64,000 nucleotides of DNA. Origin: an uncultured Hungatella sp. (GTDB lineage Bacteria > Bacillota > Clostridia > Lachnospirales > Lachnospiraceae). The notes under the pieces are model-generated. The model was not told the DNA's origin. It made no database searches and was given only the letters and a program-made list of their open reading frames with translations. The position numbers and the translations under genes were made by a program. Positions 17,156 to 25,359 of this stretch are shown here, piece by piece. The stretch is taken from contig CAJTUV010000002.1 of assembly GCA_910579515.1 (NCBI GenBank), positions 62,001-126,000 of the forward strand. The letters run 5' to 3'. Within the stretch, counting starts at the first letter, position 1. Each line of letters starts with the position of its first letter.

Positions 17156-18379
17156 ATGAAGCTTATAGAGGGTGGAGTGACAGCCGCAAAAGGATTCTTA
17201 TCTGCCAGCACAGCGGCGGGAATCAAGTATCGGGACAGGATGGATATGGCCATGATTTACAGCGAGACTCCTTGTACGGCGGCAGGAACCTTTACTACGA
17301 ATATCGTGAAGGCGGCTCCGGTAAAGTGGGACCAGGAGATCGTGAGTTCTTCTTCAAAGGCCCAGGCAGTGGTGATCAATGCAGGGATTGCCAACGCCTG
17401 CACAGGACAGGAGGGGTATGGGTACTGCAAAGCCACGGCCCAGGCTGCGGCCGAGGTTCTGGGGATTGAGGAAGGCTCTGTTTTGGTGGCGTCCACGGGA
17501 GTTATTGGAATGCAGCTTCCCATTGACCGGATTGTGGCCGGAGTGAAAACTATGGCGCCTGTGCTTGAGGGGAGTCTGGAGAGCGGAGCCCAATCTGCTC
17601 AGGCGATTATGACGACAGACACGAAGCGGAAGGAAGCGGCGGTTCAGGTGGAGCTGGGAGGTAAAATGGTAACGATAGGCGGCATGTGCAAGGGCTCCGG
17701 CATGATTCACCCTAACATGTGCACCATGCTTGGCTTTATCACCACAGATGCAGCCGTTTCTAAGGAGATGCTGCAACAGATGCTCAGCGAGGATGTAGAG
17801 GATACTTACAACATGGTCTCTGTAGACGGAGACACTTCTACCAATGACACGGTTCTTTTGCTGGCAAACGGCATGGCTGGAAATCCTGAGATCACAGAGA
17901 AGAATCAGGATTATGAGGTACTGAAGGAAGCGCTCCATGTTGTCAATGAAACTTTGGCAAAGAAGATTGCGGGAGACGGAGAGGGATGTACGGCCCTTTT
18001 TGAGGTACAGGTTGTGGGAGCAGCCTCCAAGGAGCAGGCCAAAGTTCTGGCAAAGTCAGTGATTACGTCTAATTTGACCAAGGCGGCTATTTTTGGACAT
18101 GATGCAAACTGGGGGAGAATCCTTTGCGCCATGGGGTATTCTGGGGCAGACTTTGATCCGGAAAAGGTGGATTTATTTTTTGAAAGCGCCTCTGGAAGGC
18201 TTCAGATTATTGAAAACGGCGTGGCGCTTAATTACAGTGAAGAAGAGGCCACAAGGATTTTGTCTCAGCCAGAGGTGACTGCGATTGCGGATATAAAAAT
18301 GGGCGCAGCCAAGGCTACGGCGTGGGGATGCGACCTGACCTTTGATTATGTGAAGATTAACGCGGACTATCGGTCCTGA
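17156..18379 (+). CDS. argJ: Bifunctional ornithine acetyltransferase / N-acetylglutamate synthase
   Basis: Moves the acetyl group from N-acetylornithine to glutamate, recycling it; many forms also acetylate glutamate from acetyl-CoA. The 407-residue precursor self-cleaves before a conserved threonine; Thr190 in the segment HPNMCTMLGF is that residue. The N-terminal GFLSASTAAGIKY and the C-terminal GHDANWGRILCAMGY are typical. ATG 17156 has GGGAGGA seven bases upstream; an in-frame TTG two codons earlier is less likely. Lies 13 bases after the GNAT gene. Confidence 0.97.
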   Translation: MKLIEGGVTAAKGFLSASTAAGIKYRDRMDMAMIYSETPCTAAGTFTTNIVKAAPVKWDQEIVSSSSKAQAVVINAGIANACTGQEGYGYCKATAQAAAEVLGIEEGSVLVASTGVIGMQLPIDRIVAGVKTMAPVLEGSLESGAQSAQAIMTTDTKRKEAAVQVELGGKMVTIGGMCKGSGMIHPNMCTMLGFITTDAAVSKEMLQQMLSEDVEDTYNMVSVDGDTSTNDTVLLLANGMAGNPEITEKNQDYEVLKEALHVVNETLAKKIAGDGEGCTALFEVQVVGAASKEQAKVLAKSVITSNLTKAAIFGHDANWGRILCAMGYSGADFDPEKVDLFFESASGRLQIIENGVALNYSEEEATRILSQPEVTAIADIKMGAAKATAWGCDLTFDYVKINADYRS

Positions 18380-18394
18380 CAAGGGAGGTTAAAA

Positions 18395-19291
18395 ATGGAT
18401 TTAGACCAGAGCATTATGCAGAAGGCAGAGGTGTTGATTGAGGCTCTGCCTTACATTCAAAGATTTAACCGGAAGATGATTGTGGTGAAATACGGCGGCA
18501 GCGCCATGGTGGATGAGGAGCTGAAGCGGCATGTGATTCAGGATGTGGTGCTTTTAAAACTGGTTGGCTTTAAGCCTATTATCGTCCATGGCGGAGGTAA
18601 GGAGATCAGTAAATGGGTGAACAAGGTGGGAATGGAACCCCATTTTGTAAATGGCCTTCGGGTTACCGACGAGGCCACCATGGAGATTGCGGAAATGGTT
18701 CTGAATCGTGTGAATAAAAGCCTGGTCCAGCTTGTAAATGAGCTGGGAGTAAAGGCCGTGGGCATCAGCGGAAAGGACGGCATGATGCTTAGATGTGAGA
18801 AAAAGTATTCCAAGGGTGAGGACATTGGATTTGTGGGGGATATTAAAGAGGTGAACCCCAAAGTAATCTATGATTTACTGGAAAAGGATTTTCTTCCGAT
18901 TATCTGTCCGATTGGATTTGATGAGAATTATTTTACCTACAACATTAACGCAGATGATGCAGCCTGCGCCATTGCCAGGGCAGTGAAGGCGGAAAAACTG
19001 GCGTTTTTGACGGATGTGGAAGGGCTGTATCGGGATTTTGAAGACAAAAATTCTCTGATATCTGAGATGGAGGTTGAGGCTGCTCAGGATTTTGTGAACA
19101 GCGGAGCACTGGGCGGCGGCATGCTGCCTAAGCTGCAGAATTGCATTGATGCCATACAGGAAGGGGTTTCCAGAGTACATATTCTGGACGGACGGATTCC
19201 TCACTGTCTTTTGTTGGAAATCTTTACGAAAAAGGGAATCGGCACGGCAATCGTGAAAACAAAGGAGGAGCATTATTACCATGCAAAATAA
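18395..19291 (+). CDS. argB: Acetylglutamate kinase
   Basis: Phosphorylates N-acetylglutamate, the second and often arginine-inhibited step of the pathway. The amino-acid-kinase fold is shown by VVKYGGSAM, IVHGGGKEISKW, the substrate segment VNGLRVTDEATMEIAEMVL and the C-terminal GGGMLPKLQNC. The N-terminal helix MDLDQSIMQKAEVLIEALPY resembles the extension found in arginine-sensitive hexameric forms, so feedback inhibition is likely. Overlaps the start of argD by 11 bases. Confidence 0.96.
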   Translation: MDLDQSIMQKAEVLIEALPYIQRFNRKMIVVKYGGSAMVDEELKRHVIQDVVLLKLVGFKPIIVHGGGKEISKWVNKVGMEPHFVNGLRVTDEATMEIAEMVLNRVNKSLVQLVNELGVKAVGISGKDGMMLRCEKKYSKGEDIGFVGDIKEVNPKVIYDLLEKDFLPIICPIGFDENYFTYNINADDAACAIARAVKAEKLAFLTDVEGLYRDFEDKNSLISEMEVEAAQDFVNSGALGGGMLPKLQNCIDAIQEGVSRVHILDGRIPHCLLLEIFTKKGIGTAIVKTKEEHYYHAK

Positions 19292-20468
19292 AATGGAAGC
19301 AATGGAAAAGGCGGAGCAGGTTCTGTATAAAACCTACAACCGGTTCCCTGTGATTTTTGATCATGGGGACGGAGTCTATCTGTATGATTCAGAAGGTGTG
19401 GAGTATCTGGATTTTGGCGCCGGAATCGCGGTTATGGGGCTGGGATACCATGATCCTGAATATACCAATGCTTTGACTGCGCAGGCAGGAAAGCTGCTTC
19501 ACACCTCAAATCTGTTTTATAATCAGCCCGCCATTGACGCAGGGGAAAAACTTTTAAAGGTTTCTCAGATGGATAAAGTGTTTTTTACGAACAGCGGCAC
19601 AGAGGCGATTGAAGGGGCTTTAAAGATTGCCAAAAGATATGCTTTTAATCGGGATGGCCATGGAGGACATGAGATCATTGCCATGAAACATTCTTTTCAT
19701 GGGAGAAGTTTAGGCGCCTTGTCTGTGACAGGAAACGACCATTACCAGGAACCTTTTGCCCCGCTTCTGCCCGGGATTCGATTTGCAGAGTTTAACAATC
19801 TGGACAGCGTGAAGGAATTGATCAATGAACGAACTTGCGCAATCTTGATGGAAACGATTCAGGGAGAGGGAGGGATCTATCCGGCTGAAAAGGAATTTTT
19901 AGAAGGTGTAAGAAACTTGTGCGACGAGCATGATATGCTGTTGATACTGGATGAGATCCAGTGCGGAATGGGCAGAACCGGCCAGATGTTTGCGTGGCAG
20001 AATTATGGAATAAAGCCGGACGTAATGACCGTGGCAAAGGCCCTTGGAAACGGCGTGCCTATTGGAGCGTTTCTGGCAAGGGGGAAGGCGGCTTTTGCTA
20101 TGAAGCCAGGAGATCACGGCACTACCTACGGGGGAAACCCTTTTGTGTGCGCGGCGGCGGATAAGGTACTGGAATTGTTTGAGAAGCGGCAGATTACAGA
20201 ACATGTTCAGGAGATTGGAGCATATCTGTGGGAGAAACTGGAACAGTTTGTAAAAAAGCATGACTGCGCTATCGCCCATCGTGGAATGGGACTTATGCAG
20301 GGAATTGAATTTGAGCAGCCTGTTGCAGACATGGTAAAGAAGGCTCTTTTAGAGCAGCATCTGGTTTTAATCAGCGCAGGAACGAACGTGATCCGTTTTG
20401 TTCCGCCTCTTATTATTACCAAAAAAGATGTGGATATGATGGTGGAGCGGCTCGAAAAATCGTTGTAA
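19281..20468 (+). CDS. argD: Acetylornithine aminotransferase
   Basis: PLP enzyme converting N-acetylglutamate semialdehyde to N-acetylornithine. Fold-type I class III features are seen: FTNSGTEAIEGALKIAK, FHGRSLGALS, LDEIQCGMGRTG and the PLP lysine in VAKALGNGVPIGAF (about residue 252). 395 residues is normal. The chosen ATG overlaps the end of argB, with GGAGGAG ten bases upstream, so translation is probably coupled. Last recognisable gene of the arginine operon. Confidence 0.95.
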   Translation: MQNKMEAMEKAEQVLYKTYNRFPVIFDHGDGVYLYDSEGVEYLDFGAGIAVMGLGYHDPEYTNALTAQAGKLLHTSNLFYNQPAIDAGEKLLKVSQMDKVFFTNSGTEAIEGALKIAKRYAFNRDGHGGHEIIAMKHSFHGRSLGALSVTGNDHYQEPFAPLLPGIRFAEFNNLDSVKELINERTCAILMETIQGEGGIYPAEKEFLEGVRNLCDEHDMLLILDEIQCGMGRTGQMFAWQNYGIKPDVMTVAKALGNGVPIGAFLARGKAAFAMKPGDHGTTYGGNPFVCAAADKVLELFEKRQITEHVQEIGAYLWEKLEQFVKKHDCAIAHRGMGLMQGIEFEQPVADMVKKALLEQHLVLISAGTNVIRFVPPLIITKKDVDMMVERLEKSL

Positions 20469-20489
20469 GGAATGGGGAGTTGAAAAGGT

Positions 20490-21800
20490 ATGAATCAGGG
20501 GATAAATCGGCAGATGAAACCAGTAAATTATAAAAAGCAGAAGAGGAATGCATTGGTGGGTATTGTGGCCTCTGTATTTGTCACTGTTCTGTCAGTGATT
20601 TTGGCAGTGACGGGGATGTTTTTCTATCTGGACGCCAGTCAGGAGAGCAGGATAAGCCAGGCAAAGGAGACCCCATTTAACCCGCTGGAAAGAGCAACCA
20701 GCTTTCAGGACTCCTATAAAACCATGGATATTGTGGGGCTGTCCTATGATTTTGCGGTAGACTTTAAGGAAACCTATCACTATTACTTCGCTTTTGATGA
20801 TCAGGGGTATCCTATCATTGTGAAAATGAAAGGGGATTTAACTCCAGAGTATCAGGCTTTGGTGGATTTCTTGTTTGGGGATGAGAGTATGGAGATGCCA
20901 AAGCCAGTCCATCTTCGAGGAGTGGCGGCGGTTATTGAAGACGATATTCAGGAGCTGGCCATTGAAGGCATGAATGAAATGTATGAGGAGGAGTTTCTTG
21001 ATGAGGATAATTTTCAGGATTATCTGGGCATAAGCCTTCTGGATACGACCCAGAAACCCATGGGCCATGGGGACTTCTCTGTGGCGTATACCTTTTTGGG
21101 CGTAGGAGCGGTCTTTTTGATGATTGGCGTCTTTTTGCTGGTTCTGAATGTGAGAAATCGCAAAGCGGCAGCGGCGGCAGAGGAGAGAGAAAAGCAGCTT
21201 ATCAGCCGGATGAGCACCTATGTAAGTGATGCGCCTTCTGTGGAGGAACGGGAGGATCCGCAGTCCATGATCGACCAGAACCCTGCTCTGAATCAGGGGC
21301 CTCAGAGCCAGGTAGAAAACCTGGAGGGAATTTTCAGGCAGCAGGAGGAAAGCAGAGAAAGCAATCTGTTCCTGGGGATTATCGGCGCCATAGGCGGATC
21401 TTTGGTCGGTGTGGCGCTGTGGCTTGTCATCAGTCTGGTGGGTTTTATTGCCGGAGTTGCAGGATTTGTGATGCTGAAGTTTGCTCTTTTGGGATATCAG
21501 AAGCTTTCTGGAAGACTGGATCGGAAAGGTGCGTTTATCAGTCTTTTTGTCGCTGCGTTTATGGTCTTTGGGGCCAATGTGCTGGACTTTGTTATTGCTA
21601 TCTGTAAGGCGTATTTCCAGTTTGAGGCCAGTTTTGACACAGTCAGGTTTGTGGTTATGAATTTTTCTTCCTTGATGACAGAGCTTGATATGTGGAATGG
21701 ATTCGCGCTGAATCTGGTGATTGGGTATGGATTATCTATTTGGTCCAGCTTTTCGCTTATCAGATGGATTCTGCAGTATAAAGAGGGGCGCCAAGGGTAA
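20490..21800 (+). CDS. Membrane protein of unknown function
   Basis: A 436-residue protein that I do not recognise. It has one N-terminal membrane helix (about 23-46), an extracytoplasmic domain to about 200 (aromatic and acidic, with YHYYFAFDDQGYPIIVKM), a second helix (about 204-224), an acidic and Gln-rich cytoplasmic linker to about 290, and three or four C-terminal helices. It starts 21 bases after argD and may be read through from the arginine operon, but nothing ties it to arginine. The ending overlaps an alternative upstream frame of the next gene, which I do not accept. Confidence 0.7.
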   Translation: MNQGINRQMKPVNYKKQKRNALVGIVASVFVTVLSVILAVTGMFFYLDASQESRISQAKETPFNPLERATSFQDSYKTMDIVGLSYDFAVDFKETYHYYFAFDDQGYPIIVKMKGDLTPEYQALVDFLFGDESMEMPKPVHLRGVAAVIEDDIQELAIEGMNEMYEEEFLDEDNFQDYLGISLLDTTQKPMGHGDFSVAYTFLGVGAVFLMIGVFLLVLNVRNRKAAAAAEEREKQLISRMSTYVSDAPSVEEREDPQSMIDQNPALNQGPQSQVENLEGIFRQQEESRESNLFLGIIGAIGGSLVGVALWLVISLVGFIAGVAGFVMLKFALLGYQKLSGRLDRKGAFISLFVAAFMVFGANVLDFVIAICKAYFQFEASFDTVRFVVMNFSSLMTELDMWNGFALNLVIGYGLSIWSSFSLIRWILQYKEGRQG

Positions 21801-21831
21801 AGTTTGTTTCGTAGAGGGAGGATCTAGGAAG

Positions 21832-22752
21832 ATGATAGTGATAGGAAAAGAGTATGTGGCGGGAATTTTAGATAAGGGGATGAAACCAGCTGCGGTTTGT
21901 GACAGCGGGGAGACGGTGGTGTTTGAGACCAGGGATTGTTATGACGACAGTGTGGTCAGTGAGGAGCAGCCTTTGGGGGACAAGGAAAATCCGATAGAGA
22001 ATCCGGCTACGGGGCCTCTTTTTGTAAAGGGCGCTTTGGCGGGGGATGTTTTGAAGGTGGAGATTCTGGATATTCAGGTGAGGGATTGGGCGGTTATGCG
22101 TTCGTCACCAGTCTATGGGGTGTTTCATGAGGACTTTTCGGAACGCACTGCCAGGATTTTTAAGCTGGATGGAGAAGACGGGGAATTTTCGTTTGACGGG
22201 AAGCTGAACCTGAAGCTGGACCCTATGATTGGGGTGATTGGCACAGCTCCGGCGGGGGAAGGAATTACGACGGATACCCCCGGCGGTCACGGGGGGAATA
22301 TGGACTGTCGAAGGATTGGGAAGGATGCGGTTTTGTATCTGCCTGTAGAGGTGGAAGGCGCGCTTCTTTCCATGGGGGATTTACATGGTCTGATGGGAGA
22401 CGGAGAGGTCCTGATCTGTGGTTTGGAAACAGGAGGGAAGGTTACGGTGAAGGTTACAGTGTTGAAGGCAGATGAAATCAGGGAAAATCGGATTCCTACG
22501 CCATTTTTAAAATGTGGGAGAGAGGTTATGACCATTCAGTCTGCAAAGACTCTGGATGAGGCTGGAGACATGGCGGCGAAAGCGATGAAGGAGTTTGTGA
22601 AGAAGGCATGTAGGAAAGGGGATTTCGAGGCTGGAATGCTGATGTCTCTGCTTTCTAATATGGCAGTGTGCCAGGTGGTAGATCCTTTAAAGACCGTAAG
22701 AGTGGAGTTTCCATTAGAGGTTTTGGAGCAGTATGGGTATAAGCTTCCGTAG
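21832..22752 (+). CDS. Acetamidase/formamidase family protein
   Basis: Zinc-type amidase of the FmdA/AmdA family, 306 residues, hydrolysing short amides such as formamide or acetamide to ammonia. Family blocks are clear: NPATGPLFVKGALAGDVLKV near residue 55, TPGGHGGNMDCRRIG, and SMGDLHGLMGDGE, which carry metal-binding Asp/His residues. ATG 21832 is chosen over longer frames that run back into the upstream gene, because GGGAGG lies close before it. Exact substrate not determinable. Confidence 0.88.
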   Translation: MIVIGKEYVAGILDKGMKPAAVCDSGETVVFETRDCYDDSVVSEEQPLGDKENPIENPATGPLFVKGALAGDVLKVEILDIQVRDWAVMRSSPVYGVFHEDFSERTARIFKLDGEDGEFSFDGKLNLKLDPMIGVIGTAPAGEGITTDTPGGHGGNMDCRRIGKDAVLYLPVEVEGALLSMGDLHGLMGDGEVLICGLETGGKVTVKVTVLKADEIRENRIPTPFLKCGREVMTIQSAKTLDEAGDMAAKAMKEFVKKACRKGDFEAGMLMSLLSNMAVCQVVDPLKTVRVEFPLEVLEQYGYKLP

Positions 22753-22896
22753 GATAATGCGAGCTCTTAAGCTGTTGTACCCATTCCGAAACAGTTTTTC
22801 CATTTTAGTAAATTTCTACTGTACAAAACGGAAATTTTGTGGTAATCTATTAAGGTATTAAATCTGTGGTTGTGATTATGATACAGCAGACAGGAT

Positions 22897-22969
22897 GGGG
22901 CATTAGCGCAGTTGGGAGCGCGTTTGAATGGCATTCAAAAGGTCGTGGGTTCGAATCCCATATGCTCCA
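22897..22969 (+). tRNA. tRNA-Ala (anticodon GGC)
   Basis: Full cloverleaf: acceptor GGGGCAT with ATGCTCC (one G-U), D stem GCGC/GCGC, anticodon stem TTTGA/TCAAA around loop ATGGCAT with anticodon GGC, and T arm GTGGG-TTCGAAT-CCCAT. The discriminator is A and only part of CCA is encoded. It marks the left edge of an accessory block, but no duplicated 3' end was seen. Confidence 0.95.
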
Positions 22970-22980
22970 GGAAAAGGAAA

Positions 22981-23033
22981 TCCCTTGAGGATTATTGATT
23001 GAAGGAAGAATCAATAGTCTCAAGGGGTTTTTT
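22981..23033 (+). terminator. Terminator after tRNA-Ala
   Basis: A long hairpin in which CCCTTGAG plus ATTATTGATT pairs with AATCAATAGT plus CTCAAGGG over an 8-base loop, with one or two mismatches, followed by TTTTTT. Confidence 0.88.
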
Positions 23034-23057
23034 CTATAAAAAAAGAAGTTCTTGCCG

Positions 23058-23094
23058 TTTTACTTTCAGATTATAAATATATCCACCTAAAGTT
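23058..23094 (+). promoter_or_regulatory. 37-bp shared element, copy A (upstream of the XRE gene)
   Basis: TTTTACTTTCAG at the left and CACCTAAAGTT at the right flank an AT-rich middle. It aligns without gaps to 27236-27272 (29 of 37 bases by my count). The ends form inverted half-sites ACTTTYAG and CYTAAAGT, as expected for a dimeric repressor. A second pair (ACTTTCC, CTAAAAGT) follows at 23098-23119. Confidence 0.55.
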
Positions 23095-23101
23095 ATTACT
23101 T

Positions 23102-23126
23102 TCCATTTACACTAAAAGTGAATGGA
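23102..23126 (+). repeat. Inverted repeat overlapping the XRE ribosome site
   Basis: TCCATTTAC and GTGAATGGA (one G-U) around ACTAAAA. The 3' arm runs into the Shine-Dalgarno GGAGGTG (23124-23130), so in RNA it may partly hide it; in DNA it contains CACTAAAAGTG, a possible operator. Confidence 0.5.
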
Positions 23127-23140
23127 GGTGTAAACATATA

Positions 23141-23434
23141 ATGAATACAGGAGAACGACTAAGACAATTAAGAGAGCAGTATCGCTTGTCGCAAAATGAT
23201 GTCGCAAAGGTGTTACAAGTCACAACATCACTAATCAGCTCCTACGAGCATGGAGAGAGAACGCCCAGTCCTTCGAAACTGGTTCAGCTTGCAGATTTGT
23301 ATCACACGACAACGGACTATCTTCTGTGCCGAAACAATTCTTATGATGATACCATATTCCTTTCGCTGAATGGCTTAAGCAGCCGCCAGATCGTACTAAT
23401 TCGAGAGTTAGTGGAAACTATGCGTATTTTGTAG
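23141..23434 (+). CDS. XRE-family transcriptional regulator
   Basis: A 97-residue cytosolic DNA-binding protein. Residues 4-62 form a canonical Cro/cI helix-turn-helix: ERLRQLREQYRLSQNDVAKVL, then TSLISSYEHGERTPSPSKLV and LADLYHTTTDYLLC. The short C-terminal part probably dimerises. The gene converges on the dynamin-like operon. Its upstream region carries the 37-bp element also found at the head of that operon, so autoregulation and control of the operon are likely. Divergence from phage repressors cannot be judged here. Confidence 0.9.
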   Translation: MNTGERLRQLREQYRLSQNDVAKVLQVTTSLISSYEHGERTPSPSKLVQLADLYHTTTDYLLCRNNSYDDTIFLSLNGLSSRQIVLIRELVETMRIL

Positions 23435-23447
23435 ACAAAAGATAAAA

Positions 23448-23489
23448 AGCAGATGGAGGGGCTGTTTGAGGGGAACAGCCCCATCTGCT
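23448..23489 (-). terminator. Terminator of the dynamin-like operon
   Basis: AGCAGATGG and GGGGCTGTT pair with AACAGCCCC and CCATCTGCT. The T run (CTTTTTATC) follows on the minus strand, just after the stop of the zinc-ribbon gene. It may also stop XRE transcripts. Confidence 0.85.
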
Positions 23490-23490
23490 C

Positions 23491-24093
23491 TTACAGCTTT
23501 CGTCCGCATTCCATACACATAAATTGACCAGCTTCCACTTTGGCACCGCAGATACAGGTTTTGGTTTCTGCTTCATTTGTTAGAAGCACAGCCCTTTTTT
23601 CTTCTTCCAGCAAATCTTCGACACTGGTCCCACAGCCTGGACAGAATTTATCTGTCCGCATGACCGTTTCACCGCAATGGCAGATGATGGAATCGCTTTT
23701 GACTGGTGTTCCGCATTTAGCGCAGAAACGGGCCTTTCCCTCTAACTTTGCTCCGCAATTTACACAGACATTTTTTCCTGATTGTATCCGCTCCTGTTCT
23801 TTGGCCTCTATCTGCTGGTTCAGGTCTGTGATTTCTTTGTCAAATTCAGCCAGTTTTTCCAAATCCATAGAGAACTCTTTAAATTCCAGTCCCTGTTCTT
23901 TGTGCATCTCATAAACTGCCATACCCAGATATCCAAAATATTTTTGCTTTTCCTGAATCAAGGAGGCTTTCCGTTGTTTTAGGGCTTTTAGCGTAACGCC
24001 ATCCTTTTCCAGAGCACTGTTTTCCGTAATTCGAGTGGTAAGGTTTTCTGCCTTTCCCTTCAGTTGTCCAAACATTTGATTAAAACCTGCCAT
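23491..24093 (-). CDS. Zinc-ribbon protein with coiled-coil N-terminus
   Basis: A 200-residue soluble protein. Residues 1-105 are helical and coiled-coil-like (QRKASLIQEKQKYFGYLG, then DLEKLAEFDKEITDLNQQIEAKEQE). Residues 110-200 hold three short zinc ribbons built from CVNCGAKL, CAKCGTPV, CHCGETV, CPGCGTS, CICGAKV and CMECGRKL. Such ribbons commonly bind protein partners. It is the last gene of the three-gene operon, 3 bases after the membrane protein gene and preceded by GGAGG, so it is co-expressed with the dynamin-like GTPase. Function unknown. Confidence 0.75.
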   Translation of the reverse strand: MAGFNQMFGQLKGKAENLTTRITENSALEKDGVTLKALKQRKASLIQEKQKYFGYLGMAVYEMHKEQGLEFKEFSMDLEKLAEFDKEITDLNQQIEAKEQERIQSGKNVCVNCGAKLEGKARFCAKCGTPVKSDSIICHCGETVMRTDKFCPGCGTSVEDLLEEEKRAVLLTNEAETKTCICGAKVEAGQFMCMECGRKL

Positions 24094-24096
24094 CTT

Positions 24097-25359
24097 TTAA
24101 CCTCCCCATGATTGATATTCGGCTAATAGCATAGAAGCCATGTCTGGTTTTTCCTCTGTTTCTTCTAAGGATTTGAGAACCAGTTTCTGATTTACAAATT
24201 CATAATGTTTCCTGTAGAGCTTTTGAATTTGCTGACTGAGATTTTCGAAAGCAGTTGTACATGCCTGCTTCCATGGCGCATTTGCTGTGAATTCCTGAAG
24301 CTGCTGCTGGGCGCATCTGCCAAGACTTCGGATTTGAGAGCTTTTACGGACTCGCTTTACAATGATATAATAGAGGAAGTAAAGCCATCCAAAGAAAATA
24401 AGTGCCAGAACCAGATTGATTCCCAGCCCAGCGGCTTTGTTTTCTTTTATAAGCGGAAGAATGTTCTGCATCACATTTAGAATGCCTTCTGTGGTGTCCT
24501 CTCCGTTTTTCACCATACGCTCTAAGAGCATATTCACTAACCGTTCCTGAAGGCTCTCTTTTTTGAATAGATAAGTTTCCAGTATATATTTGATCAGATA
24601 CAAAGCAAGGGGAATCAAATAGAGCATTCTGGTTATGCTTTGATGCTTTTTGAAGGTTTGCTCCAGGGCGTTTCCGCATTTCGTGGCAAAGGCCTCAAAG
24701 GGAGCCCCCTCTAAATGGATGGAATCGGCTTCGGCCTGTATTTGGGAATGAAGCAGGTCTTTGCTCTGCCCGCTTTTTTCATACCATTCTTTTTCTGTGG
24801 TATGAAAAGATTCTATGGAAGTATTTATCATTCGAGTTTTTACACGGTCAAAGCAGCTGTCATATTCTTGAGAGATTTCCTGAGAAAAGGGAGAAGCGGC
24901 CGCCTTTAAGCGGCTGTTAAAATTCTCTGTTTTGGACATAAAAAGAGTCCTGAAATCCTGATAGCTTTTCATGGACCTCCAATTAGCCCCTGCGTTACAG
25001 GTATCCTGCAGTTCCCTTTTTAAAATTTCAAATTCTGGCTCTATGGTAAGCAGCTGTTGCTGTGTAATGGCGTTTAAGCGTTTTTCGCAGGCGGTCAGAA
25101 GATCTTGGATTTCAAAAAGAAAATGCTCCTTTTCCTTATACTCGTTCTCTTTATCGGCAGCTTGGCTTAAGCCCTGTTTTTGATGCTCTTTCAGAATGTT
25201 CTCTACCCGCTTTAATTCACGATGTTTTTGTTCCAGAGGTACCTCCAGTTCCAAAAGTTCCTCAATTTCTTCCAGCATATCAATTTCGTGGCGGTTCCAA
25301 TGATCCTCTACTGCGTATTTCTTTACTTTTTTCATAAAACCTGTCATATCGAATTGCAT
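24097..25359 (-). CDS. Coiled-coil membrane protein of the dynamin-like operon
   Basis: A 420-residue protein I cannot assign. The first 240 residues are highly charged and helical. Two membrane segments follow, around 246-262 (LYLIPLALYLIKYIL) and 310-335 (LGINLVLALIFFGWLYFLYYIIV), and then a cytoplasmic helical tail. Its ATG directly abuts the TAG of the upstream GTPase gene, and its ribosome site GGAGG is inside that gene, so the two are translationally coupled. It probably anchors or partners the GTPase at the membrane; that is inference from the operon. Confidence 0.7.
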   Translation of the reverse strand: MQFDMTGFMKKVKKYAVEDHWNRHEIDMLEEIEELLELEVPLEQKHRELKRVENILKEHQKQGLSQAADKENEYKEKEHFLFEIQDLLTACEKRLNAITQQQLLTIEPEFEILKRELQDTCNAGANWRSMKSYQDFRTLFMSKTENFNSRLKAAASPFSQEISQEYDSCFDRVKTRMINTSIESFHTTEKEWYEKSGQSKDLLHSQIQAEADSIHLEGAPFEAFATKCGNALEQTFKKHQSITRMLYLIPLALYLIKYILETYLFKKESLQERLVNMLLERMVKNGEDTTEGILNVMQNILPLIKENKAAGLGINLVLALIFFGWLYFLYYIIVKRVRKSSQIRSLGRCAQQQLQEFTANAPWKQACTTAFENLSQQIQKLYRKHYEFVNQKLVLKSLEETEEKPDMASMLLAEYQSWGG

